From Sinohyriopsis cumingii (lineage: Eukaryota > Mollusca > Bivalvia > Unionida > Unionidae), in assembly GCA_028554795.2 (NCBI GenBank), contig CM068841.1, positions 27,397,721 through 27,461,720 of the forward strand: a stretch of DNA of 64,000 nt, written 5' to 3'. How positions within the stretch are numbered: the stretch's first letter is position 1; every line of letters begins with the position of its first letter. Position numbers and translations under genes: made by a program. Positions 1 through 13,029 of the stretch are shown in pieces. The notes under the pieces were generated by a model. That model had not been told where the DNA came from. It worked only from the letters and a program-made list of their open reading frames with translations, and searched no databases.

Positions 1-275
1 GTTAACGCAGTCACTTAGCTGTGCAGCCCAACAGGAAACTAATGATTACATTTCAAATTCACATTTCAGCTTTATCGAACAATCGACCAATAAATGCCAC
101 CCACCCAAACACCAATCTGGCACAAAAGCGTAATGTTGTAATATCGTCTTCTAATAATTTAGAGCAATTTATAACATATAACGCCGAACAAGAATCGGAC
201 TTATTTTTTTTTTTTAATTGTTTGTTTTTTTTTTTTTTTTCTTTCGCATGTGTTTTGGCAAGATGCAAAAATAAC
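1..275. other. AT-rich stretch with poly-T tracts, no gene seen
   Basis: I see no coding potential here. Two long T runs lie at about 203-215 and 222-240. The last 20 bases lead into the first unit of the neighbouring minisatellite. Confidence 0.5.
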
Positions 276-309
276 TGACTCATCAAGAAATTCGTATCTC
301 GGCACTGTC

Positions 310-345
<36 letters not shown>

Positions 346-379
346 AATAACTGACTCACAAAGAAATTCATATCTCGGC

Positions 380-417
<38 letters not shown>

Positions 418-451
418 TAACTGACTCATCAAGAAATTCATATCTCGGCAC

Positions 452-491
<40 letters not shown>

Positions 492-541
492 TAACTGACT
501 CACTAAGAAATTCATATCTCGGCACTCTGTGTGTGTGTGTG
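276..541. repeat. Minisatellite whose unit contains a (TG)n block
   Basis: Four tandem units of roughly 65-70 bp are visible. Each has the core ATAACTGACTCA, then AAGAAATTCATATCTCGG, then a run of TG. The non-TG part is almost identical between units, while the TG runs differ in length. Two scales of slippage are therefore superposed: a dinucleotide block inside a longer tandem unit. It abuts the CA-type tail of the SINE that follows, so the SINE tail is a plausible source of the first TG block. Confidence 0.9.
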
Positions 542-542
542 T

Positions 543-818
543 GTGATTAGGATTTTTTAACGTAGCTTTAACAATTTTTCAGTCATATCTCTACGGTTTC
601 TGCAGTGTGGCAGTTTATAGTGGTGTCTAGCACTGGGGGATCATGCCGCAGACACCAGGCCGACCAGTCTTAAAACTAACCTCTTAATGCTGAACGCCCA
701 GCGAGGCAGCTGTTAATACCATTTTTGTAAGTCTTTGGTAGGACATGGCCTGGGTTTGAACTCACGACCTCCCATTTTCGAGACGGACACTCTAACCACT
801 AGGCCACCGGAGCGGTCC
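543..818 (-). mobile_element. tRNA-derived SINE, family A, copy 1
   Basis: Read on the minus strand, this begins with a tRNA-like head (A-box region GTGGCCTAGTGGTTAGAG, B-box-like GAGTTCAAACC). A conserved body follows (CTGCCTCGCTGGGCGTTCAG, later CTGAAAAATTGTTAAAGC), ending in an AATC(AC)n tail. Four more copies occur at 8868, 16181, 22857 and 37891. The head starts near 818 and the tail ends at the TG run near 543. It should be non-coding and mobilised by a LINE partner. It lacks part of the middle of the body relative to the copy at 37891. Confidence 0.85.
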
Positions 819-826
819 TGTCTTTA

Positions 827-2160
<1,334 letters not shown>

Positions 2161-2672
2161 TTGCATGAACTAATTTATCAACGAAAACGCTTGCGATGGC
2201 CACAGTTGCTACAGGTTGATTCTGGCAAGGAATTTCTTGGTGCAGTAACGTCGATGGTGAAACAACATAACGTCAAAATCAGACGAGGACATACTGCAAT
2301 TCATCGTGATCAGGAACTCATTGAACGATTTAATCGAACACTTGCTGAGCGACTGTTTAGATATCAGTATGCGCAGAAAATATCCCTGAACAAAGTTCTG
2401 AAAGACATGACATCTCGTGAATGGGTTGCAAGACTAAGTGTAATAGCTGCGTTAAATAATGCAGTTACTCGGTCAATTTCTATGAAACCCATTAATGCGA
2501 TCACAAAAGCACATATCAGCACAACGACATGACTCTTTTTCAAAATACCCAGTACTAGGTTATGTGACTGTAAGCTATTTATATGAACCTGGTGAACTTG
2601 AATCGGGTAAAAAAGGAGCAACTGATCATATTATGAATGTGACCACACATACAATTTTCAGCGTGGTAAATC
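2161..2672 (+). pseudogene. DDE integrase fossil (Polinton/Ginger-type rve domain)
   Basis: The reading encodes a retroviral-type integrase core. It shows the second catalytic block (VDSGKEF), the third (ERFNRTLAERLF), and, towards 2660, a C-terminal piece resembling YLYEPGELESG. Integrases with this ending occur in virus-like and cut-and-paste elements of invertebrates. The first catalytic block is not visible, so the 5' part is missing or too worn. It is old and broken. It may belong with the virus-like remnant at 4.35-13.8 kb, from which a LINE now separates it, but opposite strand orientation keeps that uncertain. Confidence 0.7.
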
Positions 2673-2689
2673 CATGGGTAGACCTGCAA

Positions 2690-4290
2690 TTTTTCTTCTT
2701 TTTCTTGGTAGCCTCTCAAGCCAAGGAAGACAAGTTGTGCGATCTCATCGACGGTGGACGCACATGTGGCTTTGGAGTCAAATTTCTGATGCAAACAGGC
2801 GGTTGCAGGTTGGGCTTGGGACACCGGTGCTTAGGGGTGGTTGGGATACAGCCATGTGACGTCTCTCACGAGCTTCAGCAAGACGCAGGCGGCGGTCAAC
2901 ATCGAAGGTGGAACAGGCTTTTCTGTTCAGGACTCGCCAGTGGCTTCTGTACGAGACAGCGAGCTCGAGCTGGTGGGGTTGAAGGTCTGTCCATTTTTTG
3001 TGCGTCTTGAGATTGTCTTTGTACCTCTTGCGAGGGCGGCCCTGGCTTCAGTTGCCTTGGGCTAGCTTGCCATAGAACAGCTGCTTTGGGATTCTGTTTT
3101 GATTCATGCGGATGACATGGTCAGCCAGTCCAATGAAGATGGGACTGTATTAGTTTGGCTTCGATGCTTGTTGTGTTGGCTCTATCAAGTTCTTCCTGGG
3201 TGGCGATTCGGTCCTGCCACTTGATCTGCATGATGGATCTCAGGGAGCGCTGGTGGAATTGTTCCAACTGACTGATATGCCTCGGTAGACAGTCCACGTT
3301 TCAGAGCCATACAAGAGAGACGTGAGGACAACTGCATTGTACACCTTCATGTTTGTCGACAGACTATGTCCTTGTGCTCGTCCGAGTGTTTGACTGGCTT
3401 TTCGGATCCTCGCAGTGATCTCTTTCTCCATGCAGCCATCACTGGATATTGTGCTGCCAGGGTATTTGAAACTGTCCACATTCTTCAGCTGCTCAGTCGC
3501 CAATGGTGATGCAGGGTTATGAAGGTACTATGTGTGGGGCGGGCTGGAAGAGGACTTTGCTAGGCTAATTTTGAGTCCAAATAGGTTGGAGACTTCAGAG
3601 AACCCGACCATGATTGCCTGTAGGTGAGTGTCTTCATGGACTATGGGGGCACAGTCATCTGCAAATAGTGCTTCAGTGATGAGTCTTTCTTGCGTCTTGG
3701 TTTTTTCACCTAGGCGACGGAGATCAAACACTGATCCATCCAGTCGATATCTGATGTATATACCAAAGTCAAGGTCACGGATGGCATGGAGCAGTACCTG
3801 TGTTAAGAAGAGGTTGAATAGTATCTAGTTCGAGTACACAACCCTGTTTGACACCGTTAGCTATGGGGAATTTCTCAGAGGGTTCACCGTCTGAGAGAAT
3901 CTCTCCATTCATGTCATCGTGGAAGAGCTGAATGAAGTTTGTAAACTTCTGAGGACAACTAAGCTTCTTGAGCACTACCCACAGTGCGTCTCCGTTGACT
4001 GTATCGAAAGCCTTTGTCAGGTCCACGAGGACGGCATACACATTCATGTTTTGCTCAATGCATTTCTTTTGAACTTGTCTCACTGCGAAGATCATGTCAA
4101 CGGTGCTGTGGTCTGGGCGAAAACCATACTGAGACTCGGGGAGTTTATCTTCTGACACTACCATAATAAGGCTGTTGAGAATAATGCGAGCAAGACTTTT
4201 GCCAGCTATGGAGAGCAAGGACAGGTCGTCTGGCACCTCCTCTTCCGTCCAGATGCTGATTAGCAATTTATAGATTCGATTCAACTGCTC
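2690..4290 (-). mobile_element. LINE (non-LTR retrotransposon) remnant with reverse transcriptase
   Basis: The minus strand carries consecutive reverse transcriptase blocks: YGFRPDHSTVDMIF, then LTKAFDTVN (catalytic motif A), then NGVKQGCVL at 3775-4284; the FADD catalytic motif at 3528-3731; and the thumb and connection (KVYNAVVLTSLLYGSETW) at 3240-3503. Downstream to about 2690 the family's usual C-terminal region follows, with a C2H2-like zinc finger ending near 2760 and an A-rich 3' tail. The endonuclease domain is missing, so the copy is 5' truncated, as LINEs often are. Several frameshifts and stops separate the blocks, for example between 3240-3503 and 3528-3731, so the copy is dead. 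Clade not assigned with confidence. Confidence 0.85.
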
Positions 4291-4355
4291 ATCAACGTGG
4301 ATTTGTACGTGAAGAATTACAAGTAATTCCCTAGGTTACATAATTTCCACCGCCT

Positions 4356-4556
4356 TCACTTTTGTGAAAGCAGTGCACCAGCGCTCCGACGTCGATTACA
4401 TTCAAGACAGGTCAGCGTCACATTTTCGCGTGTGAGACCGAGATTACTATTAATTCTATCCGCAGTAAATGGTCTTGGATTATTATTCGAAAACTGCCAC
4501 AACATTACTGTGTTACAGCTCGCACAATGATTATTTTGTTGTTGTTTCAGTGTCAT
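4356..4556 (-). pseudogene. HNH-type endonuclease fragment of the old virus-like element
   Basis: The 66-residue frame contains CASC and CLEC zinc-ribbon pairs around a DRINSNLGLTRENV stretch. This matches HNH nucleases in which two CxxC pairs hold the fold and a DRI/DRID segment precedes the metal site. It lies at the low-coordinate end of the element, downstream of the helicase on the same strand. Such nucleases are common selfish or repair-related genes in large DNA viruses. It is a fragment in a heavily decayed setting. Confidence 0.55.
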
Positions 4557-4868
4557 GATAAACTGAATATCAAGATCAAAGTCGCATTTTTTGTTTAGAT
4601 CGCTGATAACCAGCTAATTGGTTCTTAACTACATCGTCGTTGATTTCCTGAATTTGATTATTATTCACTGCACAGTCTACGATAACACTCAGAAGCTGAG
4701 ACATTTTTCGTACTAGAAAAACATTGCCAAATGAACTAAATTTGCCCATTCAATAGATCATCAACAATCCAAATATTTGTATCGATGATTGTTAATCTTA
4801 ATGTCTAGCATGCTTGTCTGGCGTTTAATACTTTTCAACAGTACCAATCTAAACTAAAACAATATCAT

Positions 4869-5640
4869 TTAATGCAAGTTTTTAGTTCTCATTAATTCCT
4901 GGAATTTCAACATCGATATTTTGTCGTCGAATATCTTTTGGGCGAAAACAGAATGGTACAGGTAGCTTGAAATGTTTTCTTTATGTAACAGAAATAATTG
5001 TTGTTGAAGTGTATCACAAACTATCTTTCTATTTGTAACTATCAAATCATCTGGTCTCCACATATTCCTAAAATCATTCATAGGAGTTTCTGGAATTACT
5101 TCACACATTATTTCACACTGTATTTTGTCTGTCTGCAGCCTGATTAATTTTTAAATTCTTTTAACGAATTATCAAGCTCTTTGTAATCATCATTTATTTC
5201 CTCATAATAATCTACGAACGTTTTTAGACATTCATGCGGAGATGATCCAACAAAAGGTGGCAGTTGACCATGATCGCCACACATAATTATAGCTGTATTT
5301 TTTGTTAATAACCAGTCAAGAAATATTGCTAACATCTCCAAGGGCAACGTGCATATTCCATCCCAAATAAAGATTTTAGGAATATATTTTTACCCATTCG
5401 TTCAGGAGTCCATGTATCACCAGAAACAATGATAAGTATGCGATTTTACTGCACGCTCGCTCATCTTTCTGGTGGGTCTATGTGTAGGTGTCAAAACAAC
5501 CATCTCAAATTTCAGAAATATTTCAATCGCACGCTTCGTTTTACCAGAACAACCACACCCATTGAGATCAACATTTTTATGTCTAGCTGTATGCCCATAT
5601 ACCGTCAGTGCTGATGATAATTGTAATATTTGATTATTTT
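4869..5640 (-). pseudogene. SF1 (Pif1/RecD-like) helicase fossil
   Basis: Reading from high to low coordinates there is a P-loop (GCGCSGKT) near 5540, a VLTPTHRP block typical of motif Ia, and then MCGDHGQLPPF, the superfamily 1 motif III. Upstream of that is an acidic Walker-B-like stretch. Order and spacing fit a Pif1/RecD2-type DNA helicase as carried by large DNA viruses and some giant transposons. The sequence is broken in several places. Confidence 0.65.
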
Positions 5641-6880
5641 TTTAATAATAAATATCCTTAGATTCAACGTCGGCGGATTCAGAATAACTGAGCATCTTTT
5701 CTTTCTTCACTCTCCATTTGCTCCATGATTCATCAGCGCCAAGTAATGGTTATATCAATTCTGCGTATTTTTTATTTATGTAAAATGAATCTGTGGCAAC
5801 TCTAACCGCGGTATCAGGAATCTGTTACCATCAATAATAAATTTATCAAAACATACGCTAATATCAAAGAACTTAAATGAGCAAACTGTGGTGAGTCACC
5901 ATCAATATAGCTCACAATTGTTCCAAGTATAGTTCCATCCGGCAAGTTAGCATTATTCCGCTTTATAAATGTGCCTTTCTCTGTTGCATCAGTTATTATA
6001 AAATCAAGTTAGACATGGTCGATGATTAGTCGACAACAATGTCGTTTATGATCACATGAACCACACTGAGTAAATTTACCAATTATTTTTCTGCCTAGAT
6101 CTTTTTCGAGTTTATTTTCATATTCAATTTTATACTCAATGATTTCGTCGAGAATAATTCCATCCCTAGTATCGATGTTAATAATTCCATTCCTGACGTC
6201 GTCAATAACTCTGTTCCTGACATCGTCATAGTCAGGGGGCTATGGCAACCAAACTTATTTCTGTGAATGATATGATATAATTACTGCACTGAGCATGAAC
6301 GATGCTAGCATCTTAGCATCAAACATGTATCGTAATAGCACTATTGCAGCTCAACCTTTTTTTCTGAGAAATGTCTTCCAAACCAGACATAAACAATCGG
6401 GTGAAGACCACTCTCAAACTCAAATGATTCAATATATGCAAATCCAGTCAAATCAAAATCTGGTAAGGGCCCATTCATCGCAACTCTGGTCATCTCGTGT
6501 GTTGGATGAACAAATCGTTTTAAGTATTTAGCACATTCCCGCATTCCAAGAAAACTTCGGGGATAACATGCAACCATATCAATTGAGATAACATCGTTGT
6601 ACTCATATTTGGTATTCCACAATCCGCCGTGTTCGTATTCGACACAGTTGTGTTGGGCATCGGCAAGAAATTCCGATCATGTCGATTTCCATGAATTTTT
6701 TTCCTGGCAGCATGGTCAGCAAATGATGAAACAGTAAAACAATTATGACATTGTCGTTGTCCGCGGTATATTTCAACGCAAGAATTTTCATTTCTGAGTG
6801 GAGAAACTCAGATCGATAAATGTCTCCTCTAGCTTGTACAAACTGATCATAATTTTCATATTCACAACTTTGAAACAACC
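5640..6880 (-). pseudogene. Probable family-B DNA polymerase fossil of the virus-like element
   Basis: Minus-strand stretches at 6341-6622 and 6603-6878 read as conserved-looking protein. DVISIDMVACYPRSFLG resembles the D-x-x-(S/A)-x-YP palm motif A of family-B polymerases. A cysteine- and histidine-bearing tail follows near 6040-6070. I recognise the general pattern from virus-derived sequences in invertebrate genomes but cannot show motifs B and C, so the polymerase assignment is tentative. The gene is broken in many places. Confidence 0.45.
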
Positions 6881-7824
6881 ATATAGATACAGGATCACTT
6901 TTATTAACCTCATTTTTAACAGTAAAAATATCACCTTTATAAAATTTTACAGTTCTATCTCGTGGTAGTGTTGTTATATCGTTCGTCCACGCGTGCGCGT
7001 TATGATCTCTATCGAAGCTCCTTTCGATTTATGCTTCGATTCGTACAAAATCTCGCCGGTTATTGTTTTGATCCTTATCGGAAATTTGAAATTTTTTTTT
7101 CAAGCTGGGTGACGTCGTTAATTATATCCCGGTGTTCCTTAATACGCTCAGCTCAATCATTTATTTTTTTACGTCGTAAATCCGTTAAACCATTTCCACG
7201 TATTGCGTTTGTAAAATGTTTTGTAACTCGCTGCACAACACAATTCAGGGTCAAAATTTTCATCGGTTTGAGATCATCAACGCTAGGTTTATCATTCAGC
7301 GGATGTGTCATATAAACTACTGCCGTCACAGGATATGCTCGTTCATAGTATGGTTTGTCAATACCGGTTAACGTTTCTGGTTTGGAATTTTTACTTAACT
7401 TTATAATAATTCCAGTGTGATGTAATCTAACAGGGTCACGTTTTTTACGAATAATCCATGTGTCGTCTACCTTGGCTTTATCTACCGCTACGATAAATTT
7501 TATCCTAAAATGTATCTTTGTTTGTCGAGATGATCAATGATTTTCTTTGCTCGTTGGTCATTCATTGTAGCATCAATACCACCTTCGGTCTCATGCATGA
7601 TTTTGAATGTTGAACACATCTGAGCCGCGCCATCGTCGTGAAATTCCTTATCATCACGGATACGATTGATTAAGTCTTATTTGTCTGCATAAGCAATATG
7701 ATGCTTGTTGACTGTTAGCTCGTTCAAATCGCCAACTTGGCGGCGCATTCTGTCAAGATCGAATCTAGCTTTAGAAGGCTTCATTGTAGATAATCTCGCA
7801 AATTCCTTCATATTATAATTAAGG
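6880..7824 (-). pseudogene. Worn coding remnant upstream of the polymerase-like region
   Basis: Minus-strand reading gives patches of protein-like sequence, including a lysine- and arginine-rich start near 7810 and an acidic helical stretch near 7640. These could be the N-terminal part of the polymerase or a separate replication gene. No domain is recognised and the frames are broken. Part of the same fossil element. Confidence 0.35.
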
Positions 7825-7825
7825 A

Positions 7826-7857
<32 letters not shown>
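7825..7857. repeat. (AC)n(AT)n microsatellite
   Basis: An AC run of about 24 bp is followed by a short TA run, the same compound type as at 827, 24580 and 25540. Confidence 0.9.
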
Positions 7858-8169
7858 GGTTAACGATTGGCTCAAAAACACCTTGTAATCGGTCTTGCGA
7901 AATTAATTATGTGGACTTCACATGGAAAGCGTGCGAAGAGGGAGTCTAGGACCAAAGCATTGTTTAAAAGGTAGTTTTGGTGTTAGAGGAGAAACGCAGT
8001 TGAGTGTGCAGTGGGATGGTAAAAAATACATAGAGTTAAAACCATATCATGATTTAAAAAATAAGCCGCAATGACAAAATCATCAGAAAAATAAACGCAG
8101 AAGACTATCTCGCCAGATTTTCACTCTAACATTAGAATAATAATTTAGACAAATAATGTTATATAACTG

Positions 8170-8696
8170 GACGAAATGAATTTGTGAAGCAAGCCATCGT
8201 TGAAAATTATGAGGTATCTCGTGATGGTATTATCAAGAACTGTTGACTGACAAAACTAGTCGGTGTTGTTGATAATGCTGGTTATCTCAGAGTTACTGTT
8301 GGAAAAATAAGATATTTATGTAATAAATTTATATATGAATGTTTTCATGGACTATTCGAAGATCTTTTTGTGATTAATCACATGAACGGAAAGAAACTTG
8401 ATAACTATTTAAATAGTTTATGAGCTATCAAACAAAGACAGAATTGCAAATTTGGTAAAACTGGTAATCACGATAAACGCGCAGAAGTTGTTAAATCCGT
8501 GAACGTGGAGACTGGCGAAGAAATACTATTTCAATCAATGAATGCAGCTGGACAATATTTTGATATTTTCACACCTTTAGTGCTACGTGTCAAGGAAAAA
8601 ATATTCAGATTGTCGTATTCAAAGAAATATAATCAGCGAATACTATTTCAATATCTCCCGACTGTGTTAGATGCAGACAAGGACAGTCTACATTAA
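8170..8696 (+). pseudogene. NUMOD4/HNH homing-endonuclease-like fossil
   Basis: Plus-strand reading shows YEVSRDGIIKN followed by GYLRVTV, then VINHMNGKKLDN, then a downstream VETGEEILFQSMNAAGQYF block. This is the domain order NUMOD4, HNH and NUMOD1 of nucleases common in phages and large DNA viruses. VINHMNGKKLDN corresponds to the catalytic HNH region. It runs opposite to the neighbouring genes of the element, consistent with a mobile gene that inserted into the virus. It is broken and old. Confidence 0.6.
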
Positions 8697-8867
8697 CTCT
8701 ATTTTGAATATTCTTCGATACAGTAAATAAGCAGTAGTCTCCCTTGTTGCTGCATAATATTATATCACTGTCGCGATTATTTATTTTTTTGTTGTGACTC
8801 ACACACTAATTTTTGTCCCGCTTGACTCATCCATTTACTACATCAGTGTGTGTCCCTCTCTCTTGTT

Positions 8868-9131
8868 CGATCTCCGGCCGAGTCATACCAAAGACTTATA
8901 AAAATGGTACTAACAGCTGCCTCGCTTGGCGCTCAGTATTAAGAGGTTAGTGTTAGGACTGGTATGCCTGGTGTCAGGATAACGTGATTGGGTGGGACAT
9001 CATGCTACATGTCTGCGGCATGATGCATCAGTGCTGGACATCACTATAAACTACAACAATGCAGACATTGTAGCGATATGGCTGAAAAATTGTTAAAGCT
9101 ACGTTAAAAATCCTAATAACACACACACACG
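8868..9131 (+). mobile_element. tRNA-derived SINE, family A, copy 2 (5' truncated)
   Basis: The body matches the copy at 37891 from the end of the B-box region (GGCCGAGTCATACCAAAG) to GAAAAATTGTTAAAGC and an AATCC tail running into CA repeats. The tRNA-like A-box half is missing. Confidence 0.9.
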
Positions 9132-10200
9132 CTCTCCCTTGCATGTTACATCTTCTGACTTCGTCCCTGATAAATTCAGAAAAACCAGAAATATATCGTG
9201 TACAAGTTTGGTGTGCATTGTACATGCCTCCTCTGCGTGCAACCCAGGTAATTTTTTTTTAGATTTCCATATACTTTAACTCCCGAACGATATCCGGCAG
9301 AAATGTATGTGCGATTATTAAATGCAGGTATTTTATACAGTGTTTGGAAATTGAAACAAATCCATGCTGCAGTTAACCCAATTGTACAACAATTGTGATC
9401 CATTCAGTATACTGATCACTTGTAGAAATTGCCAGTTAGGTAACGTTAGTACTAACGTGGTGGATTCTCATACTCGAGGTCTGGCGTTCCAATCCCGCGA
9501 ATGTCAAATTTGTCCACGGTGGACGATAATCACAATTTTCATTAGTAATAAGTGGGGATTTATCGAAGTTCAACAGAAAAATATAATGATAACTAAAAAT
9601 TCATGGACACTTTCCCACCATGTCACCACGTGGTGGATTCTATTTTGCACTCCCAGGTTGATTTTGATGGAGGTGTGCAAATGTCTTCTTCTGCAGTTAT
9701 CAGCATTAATATGTCGATTGTAGAGAAGGTCCCTGCGTGTGTGTGTTCCATTAATCGTATATAAATATAATACTGTAAATAGCTTCATGCTGTCAATAGC
9801 TTAATTGATTAATTGATGTAAGTATCTAATGATGTAAATTGCTTGATATGTATATATGTGCTGTAAATACAGTAAATATATGTGTTGTGCCGTCCTTAGA
9901 ATTAAAATTATACATACCCTCTGGACCTGCTTAAATATCGTTTGGTAACTTAATGGTTGTGTCGTCCATATATACTACTGTAAATATATGCTGTGTAAAT
10001 ATTTTTTTAAATTTTAAATTCATATTTATCATATAATGAATTCCCAAAATATTCAATTATTTGTGAGATTAAAAACTTACATGATGAAGGTGTACAAATT
10101 TCTGATAAACTTGACTCTGAAAAAATTATTTGTCATTTTGAATCAATCAGGAATAAAGATACCAGGGTAAATATACATTACCAACCGAGTAACAATTCAT
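9132..10200. other. Unassigned AT-rich sequence
   Basis: Short open frames exist on both strands (9364-9723 plus is the longest) but show no motif. TGTAAATA-type words recur near 9770-9990, suggesting simple AT-rich decay. No RNA gene was recognised. Confidence 0.35.
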
Positions 10201-10204
10201 TAGA

Positions 10205-10474
10205 TTGCCCCAGCAGTCAATGACACAAGCCTTGGCAACCGTCGAAGAAACAGAAGTTAAACAATTCGTTTCACTCGCATATGCGATTGAGAAAATTCTA
10301 TCAGAATTGTCTCGCGAGTGTGAAACAAAAAAGATTGTGAATGGGCGTGTAAGACAGTTAGGAAAGATTATTTGTGCGAGTGACATGATCCATTGTAAAA
10401 GTGAAAGTGAAAGCAGTGACACAGTCACTAGTGATTGTGAAAGTGCTGTCACCACAGACTGTGATAACAGCTAA
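10205..10474 (+). CDS. Small unknown ORF with Ser/Asp-rich tail
   Basis: An 89-residue open frame. The first 60 residues look helical (KQFVSLAYAIEKILSELSRE) and the tail is repetitive in Ser, Asp, Thr and Cys (SESESSDTVTSDCES). I do not recognise a family. It could be a remnant of the surrounding virus-like element or a chance frame. The helical half has a natural amino-acid mix, which argues mildly for a real origin. Confidence 0.3.
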   Translation: MPQQSMTQALATVEETEVKQFVSLAYAIEKILSELSRECETKKIVNGRVRQLGKIICASDMIHCKSESESSDTVTSDCESAVTTDCDNS

Positions 10475-10555
10475 ACAAAGAGAAAGTATGAACTTCGATG
10501 ACAAAGTCATTGGGAATTATTAATTTCTGGTTATAGTAAAAAAATATTTCTGTTT

Positions 10556-10752
10556 TAAATCTGAATCAAAATATTTATTCAGAATCAGATTATAATATTT
10601 GGTTTTTATTTTTGTTCTGATAATATTTATTCAGATTATATTTTTTTTTTACTTTTAGTCTGATAATATTTATTCAGATTATAATGTTTATTTTTATTCT
10701 GATAATATTCATTCTGATAATAATATTTTTATTCTGAATCTGATTATTCTTT
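10556..10752. repeat. Imperfect AT-rich tandem repeat
   Basis: About six degenerate units of a near-palindromic word (TCTGATAATATTTATTCAGA) separated by T-rich spacers. It is low complexity and non-coding, with palindromic units that could form hairpins. Confidence 0.75.
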
Positions 10753-11960
10753 TAAGCTTATCAAATTTAAGGTAAGAATGTGCATACTTAAGAATTTGGT
10801 AACTATTGCACACAATCTTAATAATATGCTATCGCAGTTCATTTAACTGTTCTTGTGTTAACAAAAATAATTTCATCATCATATTCATCAATAATTATAT
10901 TAACAAAAAATTTTTTCTGTGTGGAACTGTCAAGATTGTTTTGACGGCACATTCAAGTACCTTATTGTTGTATACAAAAACTCTCGCATGATGGTACCTT
11001 CACTACACCACATAAGTAATTGTTTGTAAAACGCCAAATTGACTCATAAACAGAATTTTTAATACTTTTCTTGGCTCTGTCATGAGATCTATGAACACGC
11101 ATATTGATTTATATTTAAGACTTCATTTCTTAAAAAAGGACAGAGTCCAGTATGGTCAGTAAATTTGAAATGCATCCATGATAATAGCGGATTATGACAT
11201 CACAGATAAACTGGATTAACAGGCTCCATCACAATAAAAAATCTCAGCGGGTGCTTGAGGTGTAAACGTATATAAAATACTGCTGGCCTGACTGGACTTT
11301 TCAATATATACTTGATAACTACCATCAATTACATCACATACAAGAATAAATGCGATTGTTGACGTGATATTAACAATACCTTGAGAGACATGCCGACCAC
11401 CACCGTATGGTTGAGGATATCATTTGTTGGTGGGATTATTTTTTTCCATGATTCTAATACCACTGGAAAATATTCATCAATCATTTCCTTGATTTTATCG
11501 TAAGCTCGTCGTCATTAAATTCAGGAAATACAAATGCTGGTAGATCTTCATTAGTAACTTTATAGTGTCTTAGAAACAATGGTTTGAATATTGTCTTGTA
11601 GGGGCGGCTGAAATCAAAGAACTAATAACCGGCATCAATCATTGTTCCAATGATAATTTTATTGACATGCTCGAGATCTGATGTAACCCGATTTAAATGT
11701 TGTATCGTTTCAATGATATGTTGCTTTATATCATCGTTGTAATATTGTGCGATACTGGAAAATAAATTTTGTAGTCTGCTGCTTATTTGTTGGTGTTCAG
11801 ACTTAATTGCATAGGAAAATTATTTGATAAGTTTTTCGTCGATGATCGGCTTTCTATTATTGTCATAATCATATAATGGTTTTTTTTATCCCAGGAAGCC
11901 TTTTACCATGAAACGTAGTGAAATAAAATAATTCAGTACCCGATAATAAACTTGTATTAT
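10753..11960 (-). other. Worn sequence of the old virus-like element, no domain named
   Basis: The minus strand has scattered protein-like patches (for example around 11400-11600, reading TNEDLPAFVFPEFNDDEL) that look like a decayed structural gene next to the capsid-like region. No family can be named. Confidence 0.35.
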
Positions 11961-12470
11961 ACGACCACGGGATAGTTTTATGGTTGCGGCATCTCTGCAA
12001 GTGCTGATGGTTGTACTTCTGGCCATCCTAACACGGCTCTGATCGATGATTGATACATATTGACGGCATAATCTAGCGAGTTTATTTCTATCGCGGCTGA
12101 TAATGTTGGTTCATGAACCGAAATAGCAATTTTGGATTATTTTTCTATTATAGATTTGATGCTACGCTTGAATTCATCGTTGATTTGTTCGATATAACTG
12201 CCCGTATGTATACTCACACCATTCCAGTCTAGTGTTCCATCGGGTTTATTTTTGTATTTAAATACCGTTGAATAATTTTTCTTTAAACCCACCGATTGGT
12301 TTTACTCTAATATTTGGTCAGCTTTGATACAGTTGCAAATGTGCTAGTGCTATTTCTTTCGATGGAATCATAGTTGGAAAGCTAATGCTCAACTCAGGAT
12401 TGGTTGAGTTTGTTGAAATCATCGTGGTTTTCAACGGTCTTGTATTAGCGACGATCTATTATAGTAATTC
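11960..12470 (-). pseudogene. Capsid-like (minor jelly-roll type) protein fossil
   Basis: Minus-strand reading gives ISFPTMIPSKEIALAHLQLY, then a GSYIEQINDEF block, then IAISVHEPTLSAAIEI, then SSIRAVLGWP. This order (aliphatic strand, GxY..xIN, N/P-TL, SI..VLG) recurs in uncharacterised proteins of virus-like elements in cnidarian and mollusc genomes, which I take to be minor capsid or penton-like proteins from their setting. That role is inference. Neighbouring fibre sequence on the same strand supports a structural cluster. Broken in several places. Confidence 0.45.
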
Positions 12471-13029
12471 TTGTGATAACAACATTATTATTTGTTAAAC
12501 CCCCGATTCTAAATTCAAAAAGAGGGTTTAATATTGTTTGTCGTAGTCGATGAAAATGATTGCATCATTGTCGTTGCCATGTGGTAAATCTTAATCATTT
12601 CTGTGAACTCTTGATCTGATATTATTCCATCGCTGAGATCTGATTATATCAACGAAGATAATATGGAGTATGCTAGCATTGCTGTATGCAACTTTAATAT
12701 ACACTCGTGTAATCTATCAACCGCAAATGTGGATATTTTATTTTGCGATGATATTAACCAGCAGCTCCTGTTTTTAAATAAAACACCAATTCCTATCACT
12801 GGTGCTATCATGTATGATGCTGACAATGCTGATGACCGTTAGTGTTCCAGCAATGACCGCAGATGCACAGTATACAATTATATCAGTAACAACAACACGT
12901 CTGCGGTATTTCTTTATTTTTCTTTTTATTTTACTGTATACCCTTCAATGTTGAACGTCGATTGGGGAGTTCATTATTCTGTGTAACAGGAACACTCTAA
13001 GTGATAGTTTAACGATTAATTTAAGACAT

